Positions 41,808 through 41,906 of a DNA stretch of 41,906 bases are shown in pieces; position 1 is the stretch's first letter, and every line of letters starts with the position of its first letter. Location of the stretch: positions 1 to 41,906 of the forward strand of contig NYUL01000064.1 of NCBI GenBank assembly GCA_002684055.1. The letters are read 5' to 3'. Below the pieces are notes generated by a model, which saw only the letters and a program-made list of their open reading frames with translations, had not been told where the DNA came from and did no database searches. Source of the stretch: Gammaproteobacteria bacterium (GTDB taxonomy: Bacteria > Pseudomonadota > Gammaproteobacteria > Magnimaribacterales > TMED112). The position numbers and the translations under genes were made by a program.

Positions 41808-41906
41808 TTACTTACCTTGACCACGATAACGCTTTTGCCTGGGTCTAGAGGAGGTGGCGGAAAGTTTTGTACGATTAGAACGCCCTTGACGGGTCTTTTT
41901 ACATGA
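41808..41906 (-). CDS. Small basic protein, 5' end outside the window
   Basis: The last 32 codons of a gene are present, starting mid-gene at the window edge: CKKTRQGRSNRTKLSATSSR, then PRQKRYRGQGK and TAA. It is extremely basic (Arg/Lys about one third). Short proteins ending like this (KKTRQG--TK-SATS--KRYRGQG) are, from memory, common in T4-like marine phages, without a known role. Nucleic-acid binding is plausible from charge alone. Confidence 0.65.
   Translation of the reverse strand, partial: SCKKTRQGRSNRTKLSATSSRPRQKRYRGQGK

Noticed and set aside
1..41906. tRNA genes, CRISPR arrays, insertion sequences, attachment sites
   Set aside because: I saw no cloverleaf, no regular spacer-repeat array, no transposase and no terminal inverted repeats. 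Repeats found are protein-coding modules or terminators.

Overview
The window is the late structural (virion morphogenesis) block of a T4-like contractile-tailed phage (Caudoviricetes, myovirus morphology). Every gene I can support lies on the minus strand, so transcription runs from the high to the low coordinates. The order is the T4 order read through: two small ORFs, gp25, gp6, a 4311-residue gp7-position protein, gp8, a DUF4815-type giant protein, small ORFs, gp13, gp14, gp15, gp16, small ORFs, gp17, gp18, gp19, gp20, a gp67-position ORF, gp21, gp22, gp23, a tail-tube-like protein and uvsY (cut by the window edge). The very large baseplate-region proteins, the extra ORFs between gp16 and gp17, and gp23 followed by a tail-tube-like gene and uvsY point to the marine cyanophage/pelagiphage branch of T4-like phages. 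No host-derived metabolic gene is present to fix the host, so cyanobacterium (Synechococcus/Prochlorococcus) is an inference.

Region by region, in transcription order. 41906-39167: end of a small basic ORF, a 53-residue ORF, a UUCG-loop terminator, then gp25 and gp6 (baseplate wedge). 39150-26215: one 12.9-kb gene whose N-terminal part carries a gp7-like motif and whose interior carries a YHYH domain and several families of short beta-rich repeats. 26176-17454: gp8, then one long DUF4815-type protein that is split in this sequence by an apparent one-base frameshift near 21815. 17451-13217: a small coiled-coil ORF, two small proteins, then the neck/tail completion set gp13, gp14 (with a repeat insertion) and gp15. 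13196-9167: terminase small subunit gp16, two or more accessory ORFs, two possible tiny membrane ORFs, a Y-R-D-NN repeat protein and terminase large subunit gp17. 9092-6283: sheath gp18 and tube gp19, ended by a terminator. 6188-881: portal gp20, prohead core, protease gp21, scaffold gp22 and capsid gp23, ended by a terminator. 784-1: tail-tube-like protein and UvsY.

Regulation is visible. On the minus strand, T4 late-promoter-like octamers (TATAAATA, NATAAATA and an NCTAAATA variant) sit in most of the short gaps. Three rho-independent terminators are each followed closely by such an octamer. Hairpins cover the ribosome-binding sites of gp17 and of the 53-residue ORF, and possibly gp18. Several gene pairs overlap as TAATG, which suggests translational coupling.

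The most unusual content is: the split 2.4-kb-codon DUF4815 gene; beta-rich repeat families shared by gp14, gp8, the gp7-position protein and the DUF4815 protein; the YHYH domain inside a baseplate protein; repeated N-terminal segments in the gp22 scaffold; and two tiny predicted membrane peptides upstream of gp17. Family assignments were made by eye and memory; no database search was run.
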